Assembly (NCBI GenBank): GCA_020161815.1
Contig: JAIUOP010000002.1
Location: 186,001-250,000 of the forward strand
From: Actinomycetota bacterium
GTDB lineage: Bacteria; Actinomycetota; Actinomycetes; Actinomycetales; Dermatophilaceae
DNA length: 64,000 nucleotides
Direction: 5' to 3'
The translations under genes and the position numbers were made by a program. The notes beneath the pieces were generated by a model. That model searched no databases. It was not told where the DNA came from and saw only the letters and a program-made list of their open reading frames with translations. Numbering within the stretch: the first letter of the stretch is position 1; every line of letters starts with the position of its first letter. This document shows positions 23,384-31,229 of the stretch, piece after piece.

Positions 23384-24634
23384 TCAGACGCGGACGCCGA
23401 GGAGGGCGTCGAGGGTGCGCGCGAGCACCCCGGCAGCCGTGGGGTCCTCACCCTCACCGGCCAGCGCCCGGTCGGCCCAGGCGTCCACCACGGCCAGCGC
23501 TCCGGCGGAGTCGAGGTCATCGGCGAGGCAGGCGCGGATGCCGTCGACGGCCTCCTGTGGGGCCGGTGCGACATTGCCGGAGAGGGCTGCCCGCCACCGC
23601 GCGAGTCGGTCCTGCGCGTCCGCGCGGAGTGAGGGGGTGTACTCCCAGTCGCGGCGGTAGTGCTGGGCCAGCAGGACGAGCCGGATCGCCATCGGGTCGA
23701 TGCCCTCGTGCCGGAGGCGCGAGACGAGCACGAGGTTGCCCTTGGACTTGCTCATCTTCTCGCCCTCGTAGGCCACCATCGCCTGGTGGGCGTAGTGCCG
23801 CGCGAAGACCGCGCCCCCACCCAGGCCGTACGCCTGGGCGGCACTCATCTCGTGGTGCGGGAAGACCAGGTCGGTCCCACCACCCTTGAGGTCGAAGGGC
23901 ATCCCGAGGTGGTCGATCGTGATCGCCGTGCACTCGATGTGCCAGCCGGGGCGCCCGGATCCGAGACGGCCACCGTCCCAGGTTGGTTCGCCCGCGCGGG
24001 CTCCGCGCCACAGCAGTGGATCGAGACGGTCCCGCTTGCCGGGACGGTCGGGGTCTCCCCCGCGATCGGCGAAGACGGCGAGCATCTCCTCCCGCGTCCA
24101 CCCCGAGACCTGGCCGAACTCGGGTTCGGTCGCCAGGTCGAGGTAGACGTCGACGGAGGACTCGCCCGGCACGGGCAGGGGGTAGGCCTGCCCGGCGTCC
24201 CAGAGGGCGAGGATCTTCTCCACGATCCCGTCCATGGACTCCTCGACGCCGACGTAGGCGTCGGGCGGCAGGACGGCCAGTGCGGTCATGTCCTCCCGGA
24301 AGAGCGCCACCTCACGGCGGGCGAGGTCCCGGAAGTCGACGCCGTCACGATCGGCGCGCTCGAAGAGTGGGTCGTCGACGTCGGTGACGTTCTGGACGTA
24401 GCGCACCGCATGACCTCGGTCGCGGACCTGCCGCTGCACCAGGTCGAAGGTGACGTAGGTGGCGGCATGCCCGAGGTGGGTCGCGTCATACGGCGTGATC
24501 CCGCAGACGTACATCGTGAACGGGCCGGTCGTCGGCTCGACCGGCTGCAGTGCTCCGCTGGATGTGTCGTGCAGTCGCAGCACCTGGCCCTCGCCGGGCA
24601 GTCGCGGAACGGACGGAGCAGGCCACGGGATCAC
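23384..24634 (-). CDS. mshC: L-cysteine:1D-myo-inositol 2-amino-2-deoxy-alpha-D-glucopyranoside ligase MshC
   Basis: MshC joins cysteine to GlcN-inositol with ATP in mycothiol synthesis. It is a 416-aa CysRS paralogue. Motifs are TMYVCGITPYDATHLGHA (zinc Cys plus HIGH-like signature), GWHIECTAI, FPHHEMSAAQAY and EGEKMSKSKGN (KMSKS). It stops well short of full CysRS. GTG 24634 yields the family start MIPWPAPSVPRLPG, and a TAGGCT hexamer (24643-24648) ends 8 bases upstream. Mycothiol is the low-molecular-weight thiol of actinobacteria, which supports the taxonomic call. It follows the SCO1664-like gene by 19 bp. Confidence 0.97.
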   Translation of the reverse strand: MIPWPAPSVPRLPGEGQVLRLHDTSSGALQPVEPTTGPFTMYVCGITPYDATHLGHAATYVTFDLVQRQVRDRGHAVRYVQNVTDVDDPLFERADRDGVDFRDLARREVALFREDMTALAVLPPDAYVGVEESMDGIVEKILALWDAGQAYPLPVPGESSVDVYLDLATEPEFGQVSGWTREEMLAVFADRGGDPDRPGKRDRLDPLLWRGARAGEPTWDGGRLGSGRPGWHIECTAITIDHLGMPFDLKGGGTDLVFPHHEMSAAQAYGLGGGAVFARHYAHQAMVAYEGEKMSKSKGNLVLVSRLRHEGIDPMAIRLVLLAQHYRRDWEYTPSLRADAQDRLARWRAALSGNVAPAPQEAVDGIRACLADDLDSAGALAVVDAWADRALAGEGEDPTAAGVLARTLDALLGVRV

Positions 24635-24653
24635 AGCCGCCAAGCCTACGTCG

Positions 24654-25439
24654 TCAGATCGCCGGCCACGGGATGGCGGGCCAACCCGGCCGAGGACGCG
24701 GGTGGCGGCGCTCACGCAGCAGGGCCTGGCACCGGTCGCGCAGGGCTGCTCGTTCGGCGTCGGTGAGGAGGTCGGCCAGCTCGGTGAGCCGCGGCCCGTC
24801 GAGGACTCCACGGAGGCGCTCGACCCGGGTGAGGTCAGCGTCGGCAATGTCGGCGCCGGCCCATCCCCACAGCACGGTGCGCAACTTCGGCTCGACTCCG
24901 AGGGAGACGCCGTGGTCGATCCCCTGCACCCGCTCCCCCGCCCGCAAGAGGTGCCCGCCCTTGCGGTCGGAGTTGTTCAGGACGGCGTCGAGGACCGCGA
25001 CCGACCGCACGTCGGGGTCGGGGGCATGGGCGAGGGCGACCTCATGGCCGTCCTGGTCCTCCCCGACCATGACGACGATCCACTCCGGCGGGCACGCCTC
25101 CGGCTCGCACACGGTCACGACGGCGTCGACCTCCTGCTCCGGGTCGCCGACCCAGGCCTGGAGTGCTCCCGGCCCCCACGGGCCGTCGCGCAGGACCGTG
25201 GTCGGCACCTGCTCGAAACCCCCGGCCACGGAGATCAGGTATGCCGCCCGCTCCCGGAAGGCCAGGCAGCCGTCGGGGTAGTCCCACAGGGCGCGTTCGA
25301 AGGCGACCGGCTTGTGGATGGCCAGGGCGCGCTCGCCGCCTCGGGTGACCTCGACGAGGACGGCGCTGTTGGAGGACTCGACGATCCGTCCCAGGGGGCG
25401 GATCGTGCCCTCGGTCAGCAGGAGCTCAAGCGGTGTCAC
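24654..25439 (-). CDS. SCO1664 family protein (PI3/4-kinase-fold)
   Basis: This is a 261-aa conserved actinobacterial protein always found near mshC. Features are ALAIHKPVAFERALWDYP with a nucleotide-binding Lys, LQAWVGDPEQEVDAVV, VLDAVLNNSDRKGGHLL as the catalytic-loop-like motif and VQGIDHGVSLGVE as the metal-binding motif. These match a compact phosphatidylinositol 3/4-kinase-like fold. The substrate is unknown. The GTG start at 25439 is 15 bp after the DUF3090 stop, so DUF3090, this gene and mshC form one operon. Confidence 0.9.
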   Translation of the reverse strand: MTPLELLLTEGTIRPLGRIVESSNSAVLVEVTRGGERALAIHKPVAFERALWDYPDGCLAFRERAAYLISVAGGFEQVPTTVLRDGPWGPGALQAWVGDPEQEVDAVVTVCEPEACPPEWIVVMVGEDQDGHEVALAHAPDPDVRSVAVLDAVLNNSDRKGGHLLRAGERVQGIDHGVSLGVEPKLRTVLWGWAGADIADADLTRVERLRGVLDGPRLTELADLLTDAERAALRDRCQALLRERRHPRPRPGWPAIPWPAI

Positions 25440-25454
25440 GGGGCGAGCGGGTCG

Positions 25455-25964
25455 TCAACGGCGGTAGCCATTGGCGCGAGGGCAGATGTGGCCGGTCACG
25501 TCGAGGGGCAGCCCACAGAAGGGGCAGGGCGGCCGTCCGGCGGCGACGAGTGACCCGGAGCGTCGCACGAACTCGCGGGCCTGACCGGTCGTGAGCACGA
25601 CACGCACGCTGTGCAGGGCCGCATCAGGAGGTGGAGGGCCCTCGTCCGGGTCGTGGTCATGGCACTCGATGACGACCCGCCCGCGTGCGGGCTCCCAGGC
25701 CAGGCCGATGGTCCCGACACGGAACTCGTCCTCGATCGGGGTGTCGAGGGGCTCGTTGTCGGGGCGATCGGCGGGGGCCTCGTCCCCGACGCGGTCGAGG
25801 AGCTCCTCGACGCGCTCGGCGAGGACGGTGACCTGCTGCTTCTCCAGCGAGACCGAGACCAGGCCGTGTCCACCGCGAGCCTGCAGGAAGAAGACGCGCT
25901 GGCCCGGCGGGCCGACGGTGCCTGCGACGAAGCGCGCAACCGGGTCGAAGTCGGCGAGGCTCAT
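25455..25964 (-). CDS. DUF3090 family protein with C-terminal zinc ribbon
   Basis: This 169-aa conserved actinobacterial protein has unknown function. The body has FFLQARGGHGLVSVSLEKQQV and VIECHDHDPDEGPPPPD. It ends in a CPFCGLPLDVTGHICPR motif that looks like a zinc ribbon. ATG 25964 is 7 bases after TAGGGT (25972-25977). That hexamer includes the stop codon of cbiO, so the mshC operon restarts its own transcription right at the end of the metal-transport operon. Confidence 0.92.
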   Translation of the reverse strand: MSLADFDPVARFVAGTVGPPGQRVFFLQARGGHGLVSVSLEKQQVTVLAERVEELLDRVGDEAPADRPDNEPLDTPIEDEFRVGTIGLAWEPARGRVVIECHDHDPDEGPPPPDAALHSVRVVLTTGQAREFVRRSGSLVAAGRPPCPFCGLPLDVTGHICPRANGYRR

Positions 25965-25971
25965 GGGTGCA

Positions 25972-25977
25972 ACCCTA
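25972..25977 (-). promoter_or_regulatory. -10 hexamer of the leaderless DUF3090-mshC operon, overlapping the cbiO stop
   Basis: TAGGGT on the minus strand: its TAG is the cbiO termination codon (25975-25977), and 7 bases separate it from the DUF3090 ATG. Confidence 0.6.
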
Positions 25978-26718
25978 GTCAGCGCGGGGGACGGCGAAGC
26001 CCCATGGCAGCTCGAGCCGGTGGCGGCGCAGGAGGTCGGCGTCGCCGAGGAGGTCGAGGGTCCGGCCGTCGGCCGCCACCACGCCGTCGGAGAGGATGAC
26101 CGAGCGTTCGCACAGCTGCGCGGCATACGGCAGGTCGTGGGTGACCATGAGGAGGGTGACCGGCAGGGCAGCCAGGATGTCGGCGAGCTCACGGCGCGAG
26201 GCGGGGTCGAGGTTGGACGTCGGCTCGTCGAGGACGAGGATGTCCGGCTCCATCGCGAGCACGGTCGCGATGGCCACGCGGCGGCGTTGCCCGAAGGAGA
26301 GGTGGTGCGGCGCACGGTCGGCGAGGCCGAGGACGTCCACGGCGGTCAGGGCCTCGGTGACCCGCGCGTCGAGCTCGGGGCCACGCAGCCCGAGGTTGGC
26401 CGGCCCGAAGGCCACGTCGTCGCGCACCGTCGGCATGAACAACTGGTCGTCGGGGTCCTGGAAGACGATGCCCACGCGGCGACGGATCTCGAGCAGGTGC
26501 GCGTCCGTCACGGGGAGCCCGGACACCTCGACCGTGCCGGCACCGGCGCGGAGGATCCCGTTGAGGTGCAGGACCAGGGTCGTCTTGCCCGCGCCGTTCG
26601 GGCCCAGGAGAGCCACCCGTTCACCAGCGTGCACGTGCAGGTCGACGCCGTAGAGGGCCTGGTGGCTGCCGGGGTAGCGGTAGGCGACCCCACGCAGGTC
26701 CAGGACTGGAGTGGTCAT
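25975..26718 (-). CDS. cbiO: ECF transporter ATP-binding subunit CbiO/NikO
   Basis: This is the 247-aa ATPase of the metal ECF transporter. Walker A is GPNGAGKTT, the Q-loop is FQDPDDQLF, the signature is HLSFGQRRRVAIA (the SFGQ form is typical of CbiO) and Walker B is ILVLDEPTSNLDP. The H-loop is VTHDL. It is the last gene of cbiM-N-Q-O. The ATG overlaps the cbiQ stop (ATGA). The metal is probably nickel, judging from the operator upstream of cbiM. Confidence 0.95.
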   Translation of the reverse strand: MTTPVLDLRGVAYRYPGSHQALYGVDLHVHAGERVALLGPNGAGKTTLVLHLNGILRAGAGTVEVSGLPVTDAHLLEIRRRVGIVFQDPDDQLFMPTVRDDVAFGPANLGLRGPELDARVTEALTAVDVLGLADRAPHHLSFGQRRRVAIATVLAMEPDILVLDEPTSNLDPASRRELADILAALPVTLLMVTHDLPYAAQLCERSVILSDGVVAADGRTLDLLGDADLLRRHRLELPWGFAVPRAD

Positions 26719-27476
26719 GACGCCAGCGCCCAGGCAGCGGTGAGCGCCACGAGGAGCGCCGGCAGCGCGGCGCAGGCCCAGTCGACCAGGCCCGCGGTCG
26801 CGGTGGCGAACGTCGGAAAGGTGCCGGTCCAGCCACGGCTGACCATCGAGACGTGGACCCGCTCCCCGCGCTCGAAGCTGCGCACGAACAGCGCACCGAG
26901 CGTGCGTCCCAGGGTCGGCCAGGATCGCAGCGAGGCGGCGCGGAAGCCGCGCGACTCGCGTGCGATCCGCATCCGGCGCATCTCGTCGCCCACGACGGCG
27001 GCGTAGCGCACCATGAAGGACAGGATTCCGACCAGGGTGTCCGGCACGTGGAGTCGCTGCAGGCCCACGACCAGGTCGCGGGGGGTCGTCGTCACCGCGA
27101 AGGCGGTGGCGGCGAGGACGGCGGCGGTCCCCTTGGCGGCGAGTGCCCAGGCGCTGAGCAGCCCGACCTCGGACACCTGCAGCGGACCGAGTGCCATGCG
27201 GGGCCCGCTCGCCACGAAGGGCAGGACGGCCGCGAAGAGGAGGAAGGGGACCTCGATGAGCAGGCGTGGCCACACGTACCGCCAGGCGACGCCGGTCAGG
27301 GCGACCAGGCCGCACCCGGTGAGCATCGCGACCGTGAGTGGCCACCACCCGGGCGCGGGCACGGCCACCGTCGTGAGGGCGAACGCGAGCAGCCCGACGA
27401 CCTTGGCGTGTGCCGGCAGGCGATGCAGGACGCTGTCACCGTCGATGTGGAGGTGCAGGCCCGGACGAGCGCCCAC
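26715..27476 (-). CDS. cbiQ: ECF transporter transmembrane subunit CbiQ/NikQ
   Basis: This 253-aa membrane T-component has about five to six hydrophobic helices and the two coupling Ala/Ser-Arg-Gly motifs of EcfT proteins: ARESRGF and MVSRGW, which dock the ATPases. The SFMVRYAAVVGDEMRRMRIA segment is characteristic of CbiQ. The GTG start at 27476 is 1 bp after the cbiN stop. It transmits ATP hydrolysis to the CbiM/CbiN substrate module. Confidence 0.94.
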   Translation of the reverse strand: MGARPGLHLHIDGDSVLHRLPAHAKVVGLLAFALTTVAVPAPGWWPLTVAMLTGCGLVALTGVAWRYVWPRLLIEVPFLLFAAVLPFVASGPRMALGPLQVSEVGLLSAWALAAKGTAAVLAATAFAVTTTPRDLVVGLQRLHVPDTLVGILSFMVRYAAVVGDEMRRMRIARESRGFRAASLRSWPTLGRTLGALFVRSFERGERVHVSMVSRGWTGTFPTFATATAGLVDWACAALPALLVALTAAWALAS

Positions 27477-27477
27477 G

Positions 27478-27861
27478 TCAGTGCGAGGGTGGGAGGTCTC
27501 GCGACCTCGTGCCGTGGCGGGCCAGCAGGCGCATGAGCCCGAAGGCGACGAGGCCCACGACGACGATCCCGACGACCCCGGCCAGGCCGGTGGACAGTCC
27601 TGACGGCGCCATCCCGTCCACGCCGTAGTCGGCCAGCGGTGACCCGTCGAGGGCGTGCTCGCCGGCCGCGCCGGCGAAGCCGAGCTTCTCGGCGACGAAC
27701 TCCAGCCCGTCCGGTCGGGTGCTGGCCCAGGCTGAGGCGACGCCGGCGAGGAGGACGCACACGGCGAGGCCCGTGAGCACCAGGGCCCGCAGCGAGAGTC
27801 GGCGATCGTCCCGCGGCTGTCCCCGCTCGCCCGCGGGCCGAGCCGGAGTGGGTCCGTTCAT
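27478..27861 (-). CDS. cbiN: PDGLE-domain metal transport accessory protein (CbiN-like)
   Basis: This 127-aa protein has two transmembrane helices (about 25-45 and 88-110) around an external loop. The loop begins with STRPDGLEFVAEKLGF, the PDGLE signature that replaces classical CbiN in many cobalt and nickel ECF systems, and ends near SPLADYGVDG. It overlaps cbiM by ATGA, so it is made stoichiometrically with the substrate-binding subunit. Confidence 0.93.
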   Translation of the reverse strand: MNGPTPARPAGERGQPRDDRRLSLRALVLTGLAVCVLLAGVASAWASTRPDGLEFVAEKLGFAGAAGEHALDGSPLADYGVDGMAPSGLSTGLAGVVGIVVVGLVAFGLMRLLARHGTRSRDLPPSH

Positions 27862-28550
27862 CGCACGGCCCGCTCGCGGATCTCGAGGACGTCCTCGGCA
27901 CCGACCAGCCCCCGCGCCCCGTGGACGAGGTCGGGTCGGGTCCGCACGAGCGCGCCGACGACGAGGAGGGTGATCAGGCCCTCCCCGATCCCGATGACGG
28001 CGTGCCAGGCCCCCATCGCCGTCACGAGCGATCCCAACGGGATCGGCGCTGCGCCGCCCACGGCATAGAGGCCGACGAAGGTGAGGGCCGCCGCGGGGAC
28101 GGACAGGGCGCCGCCGACCGCCGCCGCGATCGGGACGGAGGCCAGCCGGCCCGGGAGCACGGCCCGAGCGAGCCGGAAGACGGCCCACCCGACCCAGACC
28201 CCGACCAGGCCCATGAGGGCGACATTCGCGCCCAGGGCGGTCAGGCCGCCATCGGCGAAGAGCAGCGCCTGCACCGCCACGACGACCGTGAGGGACAGGG
28301 TCGCCACCCACGGACCGACGAGCACTGCAGCCAGCGCACCACCGATCAGGTGCCCCGAGGTGCCGGCGCCGACCGGGAAGTTGATCATCTGCCCGGCGAA
28401 GACGAAGACGGCCACCAGCCCGGCGAGCGGTGCCGTGCGGTCGTCGAGGTCGGCCCGGGCCCGTCGCAGCGCCAGGGCCACGCCGGCGGCAGCGACCACG
28501 CCGGTGGCCAAGGAGGTCGGCGCGTCGAGGAAGCCGTCAGGCACGTGCAT
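27858..28550 (-). CDS. cbiM: ECF transporter substrate-binding membrane subunit CbiM/NikM
   Basis: This is the 230-aa S-component, which captures the metal ion. The mature N-terminus MHVPDGFLD is the universal CbiM/NikM chelating sequence, where Met1, His2 and a later His coordinate Co(II) or Ni(II). GQMINFPVGAGTSGHLIGGALAA supplies that further His and is characteristic. The start is firm because the N-terminal Met-His is functional, and AGGAGT lies 4 bases upstream. It is the first gene of the operon. A Nur-type operator covers the promoter just 13 bases upstream, which argues for nickel. Confidence 0.96.
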   Translation of the reverse strand: MHVPDGFLDAPTSLATGVVAAAGVALALRRARADLDDRTAPLAGLVAVFVFAGQMINFPVGAGTSGHLIGGALAAVLVGPWVATLSLTVVVAVQALLFADGGLTALGANVALMGLVGVWVGWAVFRLARAVLPGRLASVPIAAAVGGALSVPAAALTFVGLYAVGGAAPIPLGSLVTAMGAWHAVIGIGEGLITLLVVGALVRTRPDLVHGARGLVGAEDVLEIRERAVR

Positions 28551-28557
28551 GGGGACT

Positions 28558-28584
28558 CCTTGTTGCGAACAATTTGCAACAAGG
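28558..28584 (-). promoter_or_regulatory. Nur-type operator upstream of cbiM
   Basis: This perfect 9-bp inverted repeat (CCTTGTTGC / GCAACAAGG) has a 9-base centre. Within it, 28563-28579 reads TTGCGA-ACAAT-TTGCAA, matching the Streptomyces Nur box tTGCaa-N5-ttGCAA with one mismatch. It lies 7 bases before the cbiM ATG. A TAAGGT hexamer at 28585-28590 on the same strand would place the transcription start inside the operator, so binding would block transcription. It is unusually AT-rich here. Confidence 0.75.
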
Positions 28585-28602
28585 ACCTTACTCCCCCACC
28601 GC

Positions 28603-29307
28603 TCAGCCCGCGCCGCCGCCCACCGCGCCCTCGCCCACGCGATCCGGGGGCGCCGCCGTAGCCCGCACCAGGTCCACCAGGCCGCCATCGCGCACATTGC
28701 TCGCGAGCACCATCGACCGTTCACCGGCAAAGCGCACGACCGACACCGACCCCGGGTCGACATGCCAACGCTGGAGCTGTGCCACGCCACCACCCGCAGC
28801 GCTGGCCAGGACCGCCTTGATCGGGTCCCCGTGCGAGAGGGCGATCCACAGGGCATCCGGGCCGGCCCGCTCGGCGACCTCGGCGTCGAGGGCGCGGACC
28901 GCGCCAACCACGCGTGCGGTCATTGTCGCCAGGCTCTCCCCCGCGTAGGCCGTGGAATCGGCGAACGCTGCCGTCGCCGGGTCGTCCTGGACGCGGCGCC
29001 AGAGCGGGTCCTCGGCGAGCTCACCCAGGGGGCGTCCGGTCCATTCACCGTAGCCGCACTCGCCGAGCCGGTCGTCGACCTCGACGTCAGGGCCGTCCGG
29101 GGTCCGGATGAGGGCCGCCGTCTCGCGGCACCGCTGGAGCGGGCTGCTCACCAGGCGGGCGACCGTCAGGTCCGCGATGCGCTCGGCGACCAGCGCGGCC
29201 TGGGCCCGGCCGCGCTCGGTGAGGGCCACCTCGGGCATCCAGCCCGCGAGGATGCCTCGCTCGTTGGCGGTGGAGTGACCGTGGCGGACGAGCAGGCACA
29301 CCGGCAT
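28603..29307 (-). CDS. histidine phosphatase family protein (MSMEG_4193-like)
   Basis: This 234-aa phosphoglycerate-mutase-like phosphatase has the phosphohistidine motif LLVRHGHSTANERG at residues 5-18 and a second catalytic His in IALSHGDPIKAV. SSPLQRCRETA and GEWTGRPLGELAEDPLW are also conserved. A member sits in the mshC neighbourhood of mycobacteria; here it is separated from DUF3090 by the metal transporter. TAGGCT (minus strand, 29314-29319) ends 6 bases before the ATG. The substrate is not known. Confidence 0.93.
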   Translation of the reverse strand: MPVCLLVRHGHSTANERGILAGWMPEVALTERGRAQAALVAERIADLTVARLVSSPLQRCRETAALIRTPDGPDVEVDDRLGECGYGEWTGRPLGELAEDPLWRRVQDDPATAAFADSTAYAGESLATMTARVVGAVRALDAEVAERAGPDALWIALSHGDPIKAVLASAAGGGVAQLQRWHVDPGSVSVVRFAGERSMVLASNVRDGGLVDLVRATAAPPDRVGEGAVGGGAG

Positions 29308-29357
29308 GACGGAAGCCTAAGCCAGCCGTTGGTCCGGGGAAGGGACACAATGGCCCG

Positions 29358-30365
29358 GTGATCGTCGACCAGGCCCTCTACCGCGGTGGGGTTCGTCAGC
29401 CGTGTGCCGACCTCAGCGACGAGCTCTTCGTCCTGCGCGTCTCGGGCCAGGAGGGGGACTTCATCTGGGTCGGGCTCAAGGACCCGACGGTGGAGGAGTT
29501 CGCCACCGTCAACCAGGAGCTCGGACTGCACCCGTTGACCATCGAGGATGCGGTCAAGGGGCGGCAGCGGGTGAAGTTGGAGCAGTTCGGGGACGACGTG
29601 ACGGTCCTGGTGCTCCGGCCGCTGCGCTACCTCGACGAGACGTCCGACATCGAGACCGGCGAGCTCATGGTCATCGTCGGCGACCGGTTCCTGCTCACGG
29701 TGCGCCGCGGCGACGCCCAGCCGTTGGCCGGTGTGCGCAAGCGGCTGGAGGCGGACCCGAGCCTGCTGGCCCGGGGCCCGCAGGCGGCGCTCTACGCCAT
29801 CCTCGACCGGGTCGTCGACGGCTACGTGGGCATCGACGGCGAGGTCGCGGCCGACCTCGAGGAGATCGAGTCGGACGTCTTCTCCGACGGTGAGGTCGAC
29901 ACGGCGGCGATCTACCGGCTCAAGCGGGAGATCCTCGAGTTCAAGCGGGCCGTGGTGCCGCTCGCGGGCCCGCTGCACAACCTCTTCGCGACGCCCCGCA
30001 GCCCGGTCAGGGACAGTGAGCTGCAGCTGCTCTTCCGGGACGTCGCCGACCACGTCCAGGGCGTCATCGACCACATCGACGGCTACGACCGACTGCTCGC
30101 CGACATCCTCACCGCGCACCTGGCCGCCGTCGGCGTGCGGCAGAACAGCGACATGCGCAAGATCTCCGCCTGGGTGGCGATCGCGGCGGTGCCCACGATG
30201 ATCGCCGGGATTTACGGCATGAACTTCGAGTTCATGCCCGAGCTCTCGGCGGCGATCGACATCGGTGGGCGGGAGTTCAAGTACGGCTACTTCGTCATCC
30301 TCGCCGTCATGGCGGCCTCGTGTGCCGGCCTCTATCGCGCCTTCCGGCGCTCGGGCTGGCTCTAG
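29358..30365 (+). CDS. corA: CorA-family divalent cation (Mg2+/Co2+) channel
   Basis: This 335-aa pentameric channel subunit has a long cytoplasmic N-domain, a stalk helix and two C-terminal membrane helices (about 270-290 and 308-328). The selectivity motif YGMN lies at the end of TM1 in AGIYGMNFEFMPE. The GTG start at 29358 follows CACAAT (29346-29351) by 6 bases, so the mRNA is probably leaderless. It is convergent with uppP and shares its TAG/CTA stop tetranucleotide. Mg uptake is likely; cobalt or nickel transport is possible. Confidence 0.94.
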   Translation: MIVDQALYRGGVRQPCADLSDELFVLRVSGQEGDFIWVGLKDPTVEEFATVNQELGLHPLTIEDAVKGRQRVKLEQFGDDVTVLVLRPLRYLDETSDIETGELMVIVGDRFLLTVRRGDAQPLAGVRKRLEADPSLLARGPQAALYAILDRVVDGYVGIDGEVAADLEEIESDVFSDGEVDTAAIYRLKREILEFKRAVVPLAGPLHNLFATPRSPVRDSELQLLFRDVADHVQGVIDHIDGYDRLLADILTAHLAAVGVRQNSDMRKISAWVAIAAVPTMIAGIYGMNFEFMPELSAAIDIGGREFKYGYFVILAVMAASCAGLYRAFRRSGWL

Positions 30366-31219
30366 GTCGCGCTGAGCCAGCCCGCTGCGAGGGCGACGAT
30401 CACCGCAGCCCCGAGCAGGACGCGGTAGGAGATGAAGGCGCGCAGCGAGTTGGTCGAGACGAAGCGCAGCAACCAGGCGATCGAGGCGTAGGCCACGACG
30501 AAGGAGACGAGGATCCCCACCCCCATCTGCGGGATCCCCAGGCCGACCATGTCGTGCCGGGCGTGCAGCGCCTCGAAGATCCCCGCGGCGGTGAGGGCCG
30601 GGATCGCGAGGAAGAAGGACAGCTCGGTGGCGACGACCCGGTTGAGGCCGCGGGAGATGCCGGCTGAGATCGTCGCGCCGCTGCGCGAGACGCCCGGGAT
30701 GAGCGAGAAGCACTGCACCAGCCCGATGACGAGCCCGTCCTTGATCGTCACCGCACCCTCCCCGCGTTGCACGCCCTGGGCCTGGAGGTCGTCGTGCCGG
30801 CGCTCGGCCCACCAGATGACCGCACTCCACAGGACGAGGGCCGCGGCCACGACCCACAGGGAGCGCAGCGCGCCGGCGATGAGGTCCTTGAGGAGGAAGC
30901 CGACGATGCCGACCGGGAGCGAGCCGGCGATGACGGCCCAGGCGAGTTCGTAGTCGTGACCCCGGGAGCCGGGGTCACGAAGTCCGCTGACCCAGGCGAG
31001 GAAGAGCCGGAGGATCTTCTTCCCGAAGTAGAGGAAGGTGGCGGCGATCGCCCCGATCTGGATGACGGCGGTGTATGCCGTGACGCCGGGTGAGTCGACC
31101 TTGAGCCCGAGCAGCTTGCTGGCGATGGTCAGGTGTCCGGTGGAGGACACCGGAAGGAACTCGGTGAGGCCCTCGACGATCCCGAGGATGATTGCTTGCC
31201 AGTAGGTCAGTTGGTCCAC
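30362..31219 (-). CDS. uppP: undecaprenyl-diphosphate phosphatase UppP/BacA
   Basis: This 285-aa integral membrane enzyme recycles the C55 lipid carrier of peptidoglycan synthesis. Motifs are GIVEGLTEFLPVSSTGHL near the N-terminus, with the catalytic Glu and Ser/His, and IPGVSRSGATI as the second active-site motif. About eight hydrophobic helices are visible. It is part of the conserved mshC-phosphatase-uppP neighbourhood of actinobacteria. The LLM gene stop lies 10 bp past its start. Confidence 0.96.
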   Translation of the reverse strand: MDQLTYWQAIILGIVEGLTEFLPVSSTGHLTIASKLLGLKVDSPGVTAYTAVIQIGAIAATFLYFGKKILRLFLAWVSGLRDPGSRGHDYELAWAVIAGSLPVGIVGFLLKDLIAGALRSLWVVAAALVLWSAVIWWAERRHDDLQAQGVQRGEGAVTIKDGLVIGLVQCFSLIPGVSRSGATISAGISRGLNRVVATELSFFLAIPALTAAGIFEALHARHDMVGLGIPQMGVGILVSFVVAYASIAWLLRFVSTNSLRAFISYRVLLGAAVIVALAAGWLSAT

Positions 31220-31229
31220 GCGGGTGTGC

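Noticed and set aside
28551..28602. Cobalamin riboswitch or Zur box upstream of cbiM
   Set aside because: No riboswitch fits in 52 bp. The palindrome lacks the TGAAAATGA-type core of Zur/Fur boxes and matches Nur better.
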